Part shown: positions 31,540 through 41,515 of the stretch, piece after piece
Numbering within the stretch: position 1 is the first letter of the stretch
Layout: each line of letters opens with the position of its first letter
Source: Pyropia yezoensis
Lineage: Eukaryota > Rhodophyta > Bangiophyceae > Bangiales > Bangiaceae
Direction of reading: 5' to 3'
Assembly: GCA_009829735.1 (NCBI GenBank)
Contig: CM020618.1
Coordinates: 20,011,346 to 20,075,345 of the forward strand
Length of the DNA: 64,000 nucleotides
Made by a program: the position numbers and the translations under genes
The notes under the pieces: generated by a model
What the model saw: only the letters and a program-made list of their open reading frames with translations
Told to the model about the DNA's origin: nothing
The model's database searches: none

Positions 31540-33564
31540 GTGCCGCGAGGGGGTCGCTTCTCCCCTCTCGCGTCGACAGCCGCAGAGAGCCAGCGCGGAC
31601 GGCACAGCCGACGCGCTCACCGGACGGAGCTGCCACGGCCCAGCTCCCCCCGCCCGGTGCCGGTGTCCGAGGCCCTACGGGCCGCCCTCCCGCGTTGGTT
31701 GCGGATGGGCGTCTCCTCATGGGTGTCGGACACCATCGAGAACGGCGTCAAGATCGAGTGGACCTCAACACCGACGCCGTTCCTATCGCCCGAGTACCCG
31801 ATGCCCGTCGAGGACAAGGTCCTCCTCGAGGGCGAGATCGACCGGGAGCTGGACCTGGGCTACGTCTTGGAGGTGACGGACCCAGCCGACATCGCCGAGC
31901 TGGTGTGCATCAGCTCGGCCTTCGTCACGCACACGGCGCAGAAGCCGCGCGCGGTCTACGACTACAAGCACGTCAACAGCTTCGCCGAGACGGCAAGCTG
32001 CAAGTACGAGACGCTTCCCGAGCTGGCCCAGTCGCTGCGCCCCAACGACGCGCTGTTGACGTGGGACGTGAAAGACGCCTACCACCACCTGCTACTGCGA
32101 CCCGAGGACCGCAAGTACCTCGCCTTCCGCTGCCTCGGCCGCTACTTCGTGCCGGTCACCATGCCGTTTGGCCTGGCGCCGGCGCCGATGACGTGGACGA
32201 AGGTGATGCGCCCCGTCGTGGAGCACCTGCGCGAGATGGGCTTCCGCATCATCCCGTACGTGGACGACTTTGGCGGGGCGCCACCGGCGGAGCCGGGCGA
32301 AGCGGCGACGTCGGCACAGGCCGTGGCGGCGTACAAGTACGTCGAGCGGCTGTTTGGCGAGCTTGGCCTGCGGATGCACCCGACCAAGGGCACCAAGGAC
32401 GGGCCAACCTGCATGCGGCTGCTCGGTCACCTCGTCGACACCAAGCTGGCTCGCTTCCTCCTCCCCGTCGACCGCGTCGACAAGATCGTCTCCTTGGCGG
32501 TTGGGCTTTCTCGTCGCGCTACGGACAACAGACGGTGGGTCAACTTTGCCACCCTCCGTCGGTTCTGCGGCACTGCCGTGTCGACAACATTGTCCGTGCC
32601 AGCGGCACGCTACCACCTGCGCAGCCTGTTCGCCGCCATGCAGCACCGCCTCCCACGCAGGGGCGATGTGCAGCTCGGTCGGCAGGCCCTCAAGGACCTC
32701 AAGTGGTGGACGGACCTGCGGGCCAACGCCGCGACTGGTCGGCCGCTGTGGCCGGGCGCCACGACCATGCTGCTGGACACCGACGAGAGCGGCACTGGGT
32801 GGGGCGCGGTTCTCAACTCGTCGGCCGAGGCGCGCGGCGCCCACGGGATGGACCGGAACGGCCTCCATATCAACTGCTTGGAGCTCGGCGCCGTGACGCG
32901 GGCGCTCCTGTCCTTCCGGCATCTGATCCCGGCCGGCTCCATCATCCGCCTCAGGACGGACTCCATGGTGGCGCTCTTCGTCATGCGCGCGGGCTCATCC
33001 CGCTCGCCCGCCCTGATGGACGAGATGCGCGACCTGTACAACTTGTGCATGGAGATGGACGTCGAGCTCCGCATCGAGCACGTTTTCTCGGCGCTGAACG
33101 AGTGGGCAGACCGTCTCTCGCGGGAGCACGACTCGACGGACTGGACGCTCCCGCCGGCCGCGTTCTCCACGCTCGACGCCACGTACGGGCCGCACTCCAT
33201 CGACCTCTTCGCGTCGACGGAGAGCGCGCGGTGCCAGCGGTTCTACTCCCGCTGGATGTGTCCCGGCTCCCTGGGCACCAACGCCTTCCGCTACGAGTGG
33301 GTCGGCGAGAACGCGTGGGCCAACCCTCCTTTTCATCTCGTCGGCGCCGTTGTCAGCCACGTACTACGGACCAAGACGACGGTCACCCTTGTCGCTCCCG
33401 TGTGGCGGGCGCAGCAGTGGTGGCGCCGCGCGGTCGAAGGCTGCGCCGAGTGGCACATCCTCCCCGCGGCAGACGGCGTGTTCATCCACGCTTCGCAGTC
33501 GGCGCGGGCGAGGACGCCTTTCTGGCAGACTGCGGTGTTCCGCTTCGCGCCAACCCGCGACTGA
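31540..33564 (+). CDS. DIRS reverse transcriptase / RNase H / methyltransferase-like protein
   Basis: Begins 8 bases after the Gag stop; the first ATG is at 31705, so translation may depend on readthrough, frameshift or a non-ATG start. RT motifs: WDVKDAYHHLLL (motif A Asp, about 32061) and PYVDDFGG (about 32254). RNase H: LLDTDESGTGWGA, the catalytic Glu in NCLELGAV, and RTDSM. After RNase H comes IDLFAS, then ENAWANPPFHL with an NPPF motif typical of adenine N6-methyltransferase-like domains that many DIRS elements encode. All catalytic residues that can be checked are present. Ends at 33562-33564, overlapping the start of the recombinase frame. Confidence 0.9.
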   Translation: MPRGGRFSPLASTAAESQRGRHSRRAHRTELPRPSSPRPVPVSEALRAALPRWLRMGVSSWVSDTIENGVKIEWTSTPTPFLSPEYPMPVEDKVLLEGEIDRELDLGYVLEVTDPADIAELVCISSAFVTHTAQKPRAVYDYKHVNSFAETASCKYETLPELAQSLRPNDALLTWDVKDAYHHLLLRPEDRKYLAFRCLGRYFVPVTMPFGLAPAPMTWTKVMRPVVEHLREMGFRIIPYVDDFGGAPPAEPGEAATSAQAVAAYKYVERLFGELGLRMHPTKGTKDGPTCMRLLGHLVDTKLARFLLPVDRVDKIVSLAVGLSRRATDNRRWVNFATLRRFCGTAVSTTLSVPAARYHLRSLFAAMQHRLPRRGDVQLGRQALKDLKWWTDLRANAATGRPLWPGATTMLLDTDESGTGWGAVLNSSAEARGAHGMDRNGLHINCLELGAVTRALLSFRHLIPAGSIIRLRTDSMVALFVMRAGSSRSPALMDEMRDLYNLCMEMDVELRIEHVFSALNEWADRLSREHDSTDWTLPPAAFSTLDATYGPHSIDLFASTESARCQRFYSRWMCPGSLGTNAFRYEWVGENAWANPPFHLVGAVVSHVLRTKTTVTLVAPVWRAQQWWRRAVEGCAEWHILPAADGVFIHASQSARARTPFWQTAVFRFAPTRD

Positions 33565-34634
33565 GGAATGACGCGCAGCGGTGGGAGGTCCTGCTGGACA
33601 AGGTCGTCGCCCCGTTGGTGGCCGACATCCACGACCCCGCTGCTGCATCCGCGCTCCTCCTCCGCGGCTACCGACCCGAGACCCAGCGCGGCTACATGTC
33701 CAAGTTTAGGGCCTTCCTCAAGTACTGCGACGAGCACGAGCGCGCCCCGCTGCCAGCTACCGTCACCACCGTCATCGGGTGGATCCTTTACGAGCTGCAG
33801 CGCGGTGCCCTGTCCCCGCCTTCCCTCGAGAAGTACCTGTCCGCCGTGGCATCCCTCCACCGCCTGGCAGGTCACGACGACCCAACCAAGGATAAGCTCG
33901 TCCGGCTGGCTGTGTACGGCTTCCGCGCACACGCCCTCGAGCGTGCCGGCGGCGAGCAGCCGCTGCAGCGGATGCCCTTGCCGGCCTCCTACATCCTCCG
34001 CGTGTGTGCCCTCGGCCTCTCCACGCCCGACGACTACCTGCAGCTGCAGTGCGCGGGCCTCGTTCTGGGCTACATTCTCTTCAACCGCCCTGGCGCCGCC
34101 GCCTGCATGCGGCGGTGCGACGTCGCGTTCACGACGCACGGGATGGAGCTGCAGATCATCGACTTCAAGCTGGCGCTGCGGACGGGGCGCGAGCGCCTCG
34201 CCTTCACCGTCCCCGTCGACTGGGACGGCGACAAGGACGACGCGGTCGCGCGCCTGCTGCGTCTGGTGGTCAACCGGCACGACTCCGCTGGCCGGCACCC
34301 ACGCGCGATGCTGTTTGCCGACCCCGCCACGCCGCCCGCGATGCGGCTGTACTGGCTGGCCGCGCGCGTCACCAACAGCTGGATGAAGCGGGCCATGCAG
34401 GTCTTGCTCATTACCGCTCCCCTTGGCGGGCGCTACCAGGGCCACTCCCTGCGCGCGGGCGCCGGCTCCGAGGCGTACGCCATCGGCAAACCGGCGCCTA
34501 TGATCGCCGAGATGATGGGCCACGCGTCGGTGGACACGACGCTGCGCTCCTACGTCAAGACAAGGTGGCGGCCATCATCGGCGGCCTGGGAGGTGCTCGG
34601 GCGCTACGCGCCCTCCGCTCTACTCCGACTTTAA
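33500..34634 (+). CDS. DIRS tyrosine recombinase
   Basis: C-terminal part of a long frame; only from about 33500 is it protein-like, upstream it is a shadow of Gag and RT. An N-terminal SAM-like core-binding domain (YRPETQRGYMSKFRAFLKYCDEH) leads to the catalytic domain with Arg in FNRPGAAACMRR, H-x-x-R in GHSLRAG, a second His in MMGHASVD and the Tyr nucleophile in TTLRSYVK. This enzyme integrates the circular cDNA. No ATG is obvious at the domain start, and the overlap with the RT frame suggests coupled translation or splicing. Ends immediately before B1. Confidence 0.88.
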
Positions 34635-34663
34635 TGGCGTCTCTGTCCCTCTACCTCTGGTTA
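34635..34663 (+). repeat. DIRS repeat B1 (29 bp)
   Basis: TGGCGTCTCTGTCCCTCTAC followed by CTCTGGTTA. Repeated exactly at 35639-35667. Directly joined to A2. Confidence 0.85.
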
Positions 34664-35273
34664 TGACTTGAATGTTGATTCTTCCTGTAACCGGCTCCGG
34701 GATTATTTCCCGTCGGTCGCCACGTCGGCGGCGTGCGCGACGACCGACCGCCTGTGGGGGAGAGCCGTCGCTGCGCAACGGCCGCGGCGGCGCGCGCGGT
34801 GCACCCCGATGGGTGCCACGCCCTCTCCCGCTCCTTCTCCCGCGCGTCGCCCTCTCCCTGTCAGTCGGGGACCGACGCACCGCCTGTCGGTGCCTGCACT
34901 CGGGCGCGGCGGCATGCCGTGCGTTTGCGCTGCCCGCGCCCGCTCGCCGCTGCCGCCCCGCCCTGCCTTTGTGGGGTGGGGGTGGCTGCCGCATTTGCTC
35001 TCCCTCTCGCCGCGGCGCCGCCGCGCGGCTGGCGCCCCCTCGCGCCCCCGCTGCTGCTGCCACGCGCCCGCTGCCGCTGCCGCGCGCCCGCTGCTGCGGA
35101 CGCGCGCCCGTTGCTGCGGCCGCGCGCCGCGGCGTGTGCCTGTGCCCGCCCCAGCCCGTGCCGGGAGGCGGCGGCCAAGGCGGCGCGAACCGCTGCGGCT
35201 GGTACAAGACCGCCGCCGGGCGGGGCTGTCCACCGCCGACCCCGAGGTCGGCAGCGTCCAGTTCTTCTCGCGC
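34664..35273 (+). repeat. DIRS split direct repeat A2 (610 bp)
   Basis: Second copy of A1, beginning directly after B1. Sequence diverges from the A1 context after CTCGCGC. Confidence 0.9.
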
Positions 35274-35638
35274 CCCGGTCCCTCCCACCTCAAGTGCTCG
35301 ACCTGCTGCGTCATCCCGAGGGACACAGCGCCCTTCTTCTTTTTGGACGAGACGCCCGTGGCTTCTCCCGCGGTACCCTGCCTATCAAGCGGTGCCTGCT
35401 CAACCGCTGCTCAGCGACTTCACCTACCCGCGCTCGTTCCGGCGACGGCAACCAACGCCATCTGCCGGCACGAGCTGGGTCCTTGCTGCCGTGGGCGCGC
35501 GGGCCCGCCACCTGGGCGCCTCGTCCTCCTGTATCTTTACCTTTTCTGTCTCTTCCCGCAGGACCGGCCTCCCGGTCAACTAGTAGCTATGGGGGGTACT
35601 AGTCTAGCCTGCCTGGGAATTTAAAATGTCACGTTACT
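35274..35638 (+). other. Unique segment between A2 and B2 of the DIRS element
   Basis: 365 bp not found next to A1. In textbook split direct repeats A2 and B2 adjoin, so this is either an extra element region or a later insertion. An open frame runs through part of it without domains. Confidence 0.5.
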
Positions 35639-35667
35639 GGCGTCTCTGTCCCTCTACCTCTGGTTAC
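35639..35667 (+). repeat. DIRS repeat B2 (29 bp), right end
   Basis: Exact copy of B1; taken as the right terminus of the element. Confidence 0.8.
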
Positions 35668-37029
35668 GAGCAATACGATAGCGGGCGCGTGGACGGTTCG
35701 CCGAGAGGAGGGGCTGGCGGGACGCGAAGCGCCGTTGGCGTGACCGCCGGGGAGCCCACCTGCGAGCTGCGTGTGTAGGTGTTCGGTGGGGAGAGGGAGG
35801 GGAGGCGGCAGTCGTCGAGCGGGTGGGGCGTGGCTAGGCAGTCGGGGGAGGGCGCCATGCGAGCGGCGGGTGCGAAGTGCCTGCGTGCCACATCGATCGC
35901 CTCTGTCATGGCATTTACCTCGCTCGGCAGCCAGCACCATAACCCCTCGAGGTGCTGACCAACAGGTGGATTTGTCTATTCTTTTTTCCTTCCTGACTCC
36001 CCCGTTTCTGGCCAGTGTGTCGCTGCCCGATGGTGTCGCCCGCACGGCTGTCCACGCCCACAACTGCGCCTTCTTCGTGAGGCAGATGTGCGGCTCGGTG
36101 GACGGGTGGTCATTTTGCCCCTGCTGGCATGGTGACAGCGAGTGGGGACTCCTCCGACCGCACCGCCGCGGCACTCAGAGTGCCTGTTTAGGTGGCGACG
36201 GCCTCGGCGGTGAGCGCGGCGGCAGCAGAGGTGTCTTGCTTCTGCCCTGGCGTGAATGCTACCGCGGCTGTGCGACGGGTCAGGGTGACCCGCAGGCCAG
36301 CTGGCCGCGCCTGCGGCCGCGGCAGATTCTTCGCCGTCACTCCCCCTTTTGCCTTCCCCCCTCTCCTCACTTTCCCCGGCTACCGTTACGGATGCGATGG
36401 ACGCGGGCACCGCACACCGTCTCTCTTTTGCCTCGCGTGTCCTCCGCCGTCTGTGTTGTGCTGGACCCCGAGACGGTTCCGATGCCTCGGGGCTCGCCCC
36501 CCCCCCGTAAATAGTATCCAGTCATAGGCTACCTTCATTGCTACCTCCTACACTCGCACGAAGCCGTGGTGGGCCTCGAAGTTTTGGAAGGTGCTGGTTG
36601 CTCCGCTAGTCTCGGAGCTAGTGCTGGGTCTTGTGTTTTTGCTGGTGCTGAGTGCGGCGGCATGGAGTTAATGGCTGCTGCTGGGGCTTGCGGTCGTTGT
36701 CTGGCTGGGGCTGCTCAGTCGGCGACTCTCAGTCACGACGGGTGACCGGATTCGGTTTAGGTCGGGACGCGAGTCGGATCCGTCCGCCAAAGCGAATGTG
36801 ATACACTCCGCCACGCCTCCGTAAGGGGGGGTTGTCACACCCCCGTGAGGCGCAAATTCCACTAATTCGTCCAGGTCAGGTCCACCGTGCGCGCCTGCGC
36901 TTTCGGCAACGCCTTCCGACACCCGTGCCGCTGCTCTCGGTGGGCCCGTCATCACGTGAGCTCCATGGCCTCCCTTTAGCGCCTCACTGCTCGTATGTTC
37001 TTTCGCTTGGCCTGCGGTTGGAGCCGGTC
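35668..37029. other. Intergenic, no supported gene
   Basis: Mixed-composition DNA right of the DIRS element. Open frames on both strands are short and overlapping. A run of C lies near 36490-36505. Confidence 0.5.
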
Positions 37030-37422
37030 ATGGCCGCCCCACGCAAGCCTGTGACCAACCCTGCCCAAGACCGGTATCGTCATCGATGTCACGAGCGGCA
37101 ATCCAAGTGCCGGGCACTACAACGGAGCAGAGAATCCACCTTGGCAGCGGACGCCGGCGAGGCACCAGATGAGACGGCAGCGCAAAGCGGACGGGTGGTC
37201 GATGTCGCTTTTGCAGCAGCGGCTGCTGTTTTGCGAGATGGTCCTGTCGCTGGAACTGTCGCGGTCAGACGAAGTACGCATCCTGTGAAAGATCTCTTGC
37301 CGAAGGCCGCTGCAATGTTGCCTCAGAACGAGTGGTCCATGTGCACGCCTGGCCAACGGTTAAAAGATGTTATCGAGCCCTCGCCGTCGCCGAGCGTCGT
37401 CCGACTCTCACCCCGGCTCTGA
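37030..37422 (+). CDS. Hypothetical protein, possibly a decayed fragment
   Basis: 130 codons from ATG 37030 (MAAPRKPVTNPAQDR). The product is basic at its N-terminus with an Ala-rich helix in the middle. No domain is recognised. Further short frames follow in other registers to about 38650 (for example 37728-37862 and 37900-38055), giving the impression of one coding region broken by frameshifts or introns. Confidence 0.25.
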   Translation: MAAPRKPVTNPAQDRYRHRCHERQSKCRALQRSRESTLAADAGEAPDETAAQSGRVVDVAFAAAAAVLRDGPVAGTVAVRRSTHPVKDLLPKAAAMLPQNEWSMCTPGQRLKDVIEPSPSPSVVRLSPRL

Positions 37423-39006
37423 CGCCATTGTCCTCGGTGTCCGCGCGCCGTGGCACTACCGTCAATTCTTTCTCACTCCGCAAGTCGCCTCTGTGGTCGA
37501 CGAAGCGCTGGTGTCGTGTGCTGGGTGTGCTGATTTCTCTGGTTCATCTAGGCGTCCTCAAACCACGAGTGTGGTTCGACAACGTCTTGGTTGACGTGGT
37601 CTCTCAGCTGCTCAACATGGCAAACTCGCTCGCGATACGCGACCATGGCGCCCGTCGGGTGCATATCTTCAAGACACCCTGGCTACTCAACATGCGCCGG
37701 CGCCATGCTTGACAGGACCAAGCAGCGATGAGCACCGAGTCCCAGGTTGAGTTCGTTCGTCAGAGGCAATTTGATGCAGAGTACATCCAATCAATCTCCG
37801 AAGGTGTCAACTACTTGGCAGACGATGTCATGGTTGTTCCTGTGTGCGATGACTCGCACTGATCTATGGCATACGCTGATGGGCTCGCGGCGCGTGAAGG
37901 TGGCGAACTCCATGACGGGAACCCACCAAGAACTCCGGTCTGAGGTGGCGCGACTCATGAAAGATGCGGTTGCTGCCAGCGAGGAGGCGCCCGCACAGCC
38001 TTTTGTGGTACGTAAGCCCCCCCGCGTAGTCCAGCCAGCCCTCGGGAGACGGTGACAGCTCCGGCCTGTTCATGGCTGCATTTGTGGCATGTCTCGCAGT
38101 CGGCTCGACCGCGGAGTGCTGCATCCCTTCGTTAGCGCTCAGTTATCGTGCGGATTTATAGGTTGGTTTGCGGCCGCTGTTGGCTAGCGACGTGAAAACA
38201 TCGGCCGCTGCGCAGGTGGTAGCGGCGGCGATCGTCGCACCCATCAGCGCCGCCCAGCATCGGCCCGATGCGCTCATGGTGCTAGTTCTGGCGAACGCCG
38301 ACGAGCCAACGAGCATGCCACTATTACGATCGGGGCAGGATGCAGCTGCACTATCTGGCAGCGCACCCGCCATGTGCATGGTCGGAGGTACTACACAAAG
38401 GGCCGCAGATACTACTGTGCCTGTCGTCACAAGCAGTTTGTATCTACAGCTGGCAGATGTGGATGGCGTCAGTGTCTACAATTTCCCGGCACTTGATGCT
38501 CACTTCCGGGTACAAGAGGAGCACAAACATACTCTGGTGCGCTTGCACGGTGTTGAGCGCACCGCTTCCGCCATCCGAGGAGTCCAGGTCGTCGACTGCT
38601 TGCCCGTTGACGGTGCCGGTGTTTCAAGTTTTGGGCGCTCGGCGTCGTAAAGTGCCTCGGCCCACTTTTCGGGTCTGAAGGACAACGACACTCAATGTAC
38701 AGCGCGCTTTCTGAGCCCAAGGCGGGCTTCCATGACGAGGCTGTTCATGCAGGTGTCTGTCAGGGTTTGTTTGAAGTTTGTCCCACATCCTCCGCCCGGC
38801 CATGTCGTGCACCACAAGAACTCAAGACCTGAGGACAACCACGCTTGTAACTTGGCAACGGGCACGCAGTCTGAAAACATGCTTGAGAGAATGTGTATGC
38901 CATGAGAGCGAACGTGTACGTCGGTGGAGGGCCGGCCTGTGGAGGAGGGCGCCATGTGGGTCAAGTGCACCTCTAACGAATCGCCGCGCACTCGTTGGTG
39001 CGTGGG
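37423..39006. other. Fragmented coding-like region
   Basis: Consecutive short frames in different registers, none with an identifiable domain. Lower GC than the host genes nearby. Best read as a decayed mobile element or pseudogene. Confidence 0.35.
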
Positions 39007-39915
39007 ATGGAGACGCGAAAGGCAATCGACAACGCCTGTTGCCGCCGAGATGCCAACAACGAGGTCATCATCTTCATGTGTCTCGAATGGCGGTGCGCCG
39101 TGCAAGGTGATATGGAGGGTGAGAGCTTCACTGAAGTCTTTGTTGACGGCAAGCTGACGAACCAAACGGTATCGCGAAAAACCGGGCGGTTTCGCGACGA
39201 GCAAGGTAACACGCGCGCGTTCGAAGCCCTACCGTCTAAGGTTCGAGTTGGACTGAGGCTCGACGCTGGCGGCCCCGTAGTCAAGGCCAAGAATCTGGAT
39301 CCAGCGGAGATCGTACTACGAACGTTAGGTCGGCCGCCAGCTCGGAGTGACGCTGTCGTCATGAGCCGCACCGCCTCGGGAATAGATTTCAACAACTTTT
39401 ACTGGTCCAACCCGGCGAAGCGCCGGAGAGGCCGGCCGACGGACAAGCACAGGTGGAATTTTATCACTCTGTCGTGGCACAGGCGGGGAGACGCCTGGTG
39501 ACATTTCATGAACCGCAGCGCGGCTATGGAATGGCTGGGGCTTAGCGTGAGCCTGAGCTTGACAAAGATGAAGCTGTTCCGCGCCAAGAAGACCATCCCG
39601 ACGGGGGAGCGCGGTGCCGGAGTACGACGAGACCCACCAATCGTATACCCCTGGGAGACGTGGGCGTTGGACGAGGCACAGCCGACAGAAAGCGCGAACG
39701 AGGACGCAGACTCCGTGAACCTGCAAGAGAAGGCTGCTCGCTCACGATTCCAGCGCAAGCCGGTACAACGCAAGCTCAGGTACCACAAGGGAAAGCCGTG
39801 CCGCCTCCCCTCAGACGACAACTTTAGTGTCGACGCGCCCTCCGACACAGAGAGCGAAGCCATCTTCAAGAGGGATGCGGAATCCGGCGTCAGCACGGAG
39901 TCTCCGCCGGAGTAG
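39007..39915 (+). pseudogene. Unrecognised ORF broken by one in-frame TGA
   Basis: Two frames, 39007-39501 (164 codons) and 39508-39915 (135 codons), lie in the same register, separated only by a TGA at 39499-39501 and two codons. Together they make a frame of about 300 codons with balanced composition: an N-terminal mixed part (EVIIFMCLEWRCAVQ), a basic stretch (KRRRGRPTDKHRW) and a Ser/Asp/Glu-rich tail. No family recognised. It may be a mobile-element protein, as an LTR starts 105 bases downstream. Confidence 0.4.
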
Positions 39916-40019
39916 AGCGACACCGAGACCAGCGACACCGACACTCGGGAGTAGACGGTACTTTGCACTTTTGCCGCTTGCCACTTTCTTCAGCTCCTTC
40001 TGTCGCTTCGCGTCCTCTG

Positions 40020-40450
40020 TGTGGCAGTATCGGTCCCACGCAGGAGGCAGGACGTGGCACGCGGGCCCGCAGGGGCAGCCGGAACGACCGGGTATCCCCA
40101 TGCATTTGGGTCCGTATTCCCTAAGTGAGAGATTGTTAGTCTAGTAATAAATCTAGCTTGGATTTGGGGGTTTTCTGCATTTTATCGTCTTGAATTTTCG
40201 TGTGGCCCGGTGGGCAGGTGGTGGGGTGGGAGATTCTGAGTGGCGAGATTCTGACGGGACCCTCGGGAGAAGAGGGGAGGGACAGCGGGGCTGGGCCTCG
40301 CCTCCCCGTCTCGACCAAGAGACTGTTGGCCCACACGCCATCATCTTGTTTCGTAGTGGGGGGTTTGCCCCACAACTGGGATAGCGTGTGTGCGACTTGC
40401 ACTTCTTCCGGTTTTCAACGTTACGAGAGGCACCCTCACCGTTTCTAGCA
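40020..40450 (+). mobile_element. Third copy of the chromovirus LTR
   Basis: Homologous to the LTRs at 11015-11482 and 12402-11937, starting TGTGGCAGTATCGG. The end is placed at CTAGCA because a primer-binding-site-like ACTTGGTGGAGG follows, parallel to the minus-strand 5' LTR. More diverged in its last 60 bases. No polypurine tract precedes it, so it is a 5' LTR or solo LTR rather than a 3' LTR. Confidence 0.7.
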
Positions 40451-40506
40451 ACTTGGTGGAGGCTACTGTGAGTGGGTTTTGTCAGCAGTCGTCGGCCACA
40501 TAAGCC

Positions 40507-40968
40507 ATGCACACCGCCACGTCGGGGAAGGCAGCAATGGGCGGTGGCAGCGCGGGCGCCTCAAGCCGGGAGGCCTCTATCACGGCAGCCCACCGCAGCC
40601 CGTCCGCCTCGCGTGTAGACAACGACGGACGTGGAGAGCGGGTGCTCGAAGGCCTAGAGCGGTTTGCAGAGGGTGACGCGTCGTCCTCCGCAACGGCAGT
40701 CTCGGAGGAGTTGCCGAAGGAGCTTGGCGAGGGGCAGCCAACACGGGCGGGGGGACGTCAGGCGGGAGCGCCGGCCAATTCCTCCGACAAGGAGCCGAAA
40801 AAGACAACAGTAGGACGACGGCAATCGCTGGGTAAGGCGGTCGGCTACAGGCTTGAGCCTCGGAGAGAGCGGAGGTCGGGAACGTGGGCAAAGAGCACCA
40901 GCGCAAGCGTCAAGGGTCAGCTTGGCGTGGGGGGAAGGTATGTGCGCAGAGTTGGGGGACATTCCTAG
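40507..40968 (+). CDS. Hypothetical ORF after LTR, possibly a gag N-terminus remnant
   Basis: 153 codons from ATG 40507 (MHTATSGKAAMGGG), starting 57 bases after the LTR and its primer-binding-site-like motif, where gag would begin. Ser/Ala/Arg/Gly-rich with no capsid or zinc knuckle. Placement suggests a degenerate element gag; sequence alone gives no family. Confidence 0.3.
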   Translation: MHTATSGKAAMGGGSAGASSREASITAAHRSPSASRVDNDGRGERVLEGLERFAEGDASSSATAVSEELPKELGEGQPTRAGGRQAGAPANSSDKEPKKTTVGRRQSLGKAVGYRLEPRRERRSGTWAKSTSASVKGQLGVGGRYVRRVGGHS

Positions 40969-41044
40969 CTCGCCTTCTCCAACATGTTCATGTAGGTGGT
41001 GCCTGTGTCACCGCATGCGGCTCATGCCGCCCCCGCCGCCACAG

Positions 41045-41515
41045 CGGGGCAGGAGGCGAGGCGGCTTGCTCGCATGGCAGGGGATGGCGGTGGGCGCTCC
41101 CTCCCTGAGGCACCAAAATATGCAGACGGATGCGCGGTGGCCACACCAGGCCAGCGTGCACCGCGTACGGTGCATGGCAGTTGGGTAGATCATCCTCATG
41201 GTTTGGGGGGAGGCGGCGGCCTGCATGACAGGGGATGGTGGTGAGCGCCCCCTTCCTGCGGCCCCAAAATATGCATACAGTTGCTCGGTGGCCACACCAG
41301 GCCAGCGTGCACCGCGTATGGTGCATGGCAGTTCGGTAGATCATCCCCATGTTTTGGGGGGAGGCCGCGGCCTGCATGACAGGGGATGGTGGTGCGCGCC
41401 CCCTTCCTGCGGCCCCGAAATATGCGTACAGTTGCTCGGTGGCCACACCAGGCCAGAATGCACCGCGTATGGTGCATGGCAGTTGGGGAGATCATCCTCA
41501 CGGTGAAGGGGGAGG
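41045..41515 (+). repeat. Tandem repeat, 151-bp unit, about three copies
   Basis: The marker CATCC recurs at 41191, 41342 and 41493, spacing 151 both times. Units share GCATGACAGGGGATGG, CACACCAGGCCAG and a CACCGCGTATGGTGCATGG palindrome-like core. The first unit is the most diverged. No coding role is apparent. Confidence 0.9.

Larger units (their letters stand above)
29589..35667 (+). mobile_element. DIRS-order retrotransposon with split direct repeats
   Basis: Element of about 6.1 kb with the order A1 (29589-30198), ORFs, B1 (34635-34663), A2 (34664-35273), a 365-bp segment, B2 (35639-35667). B1 abuts A2 directly, which is the junction expected of PAT/Ngaro-type split direct repeats. The coding order is Gag-like, RT/RNase H with a methyltransferase-like tail, then tyrosine recombinase. 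DIRS elements replicate through a circular intermediate and integrate by recombinase without target duplication; no flanking duplication is seen. The A copies appear identical, suggesting recent activity. Confidence 0.88.

Noticed and set aside
30441-33500. N-terminal part of a 1397-codon frame ahead of the recombinase
   Set aside because: Pro/Ser/Thr/Ala-rich shadow of the Gag and RT frames; motifs appear only after about 33500.
39230-39260. tRNA B-box-like GGTTCGAG
   Set aside because: No A-box, acceptor stem or cloverleaf can be built around it.
41045-41515. CRISPR-like array
   Set aside because: Units of 151 bp are homologous throughout with no repeat/spacer alternation, and the genome is eukaryotic.
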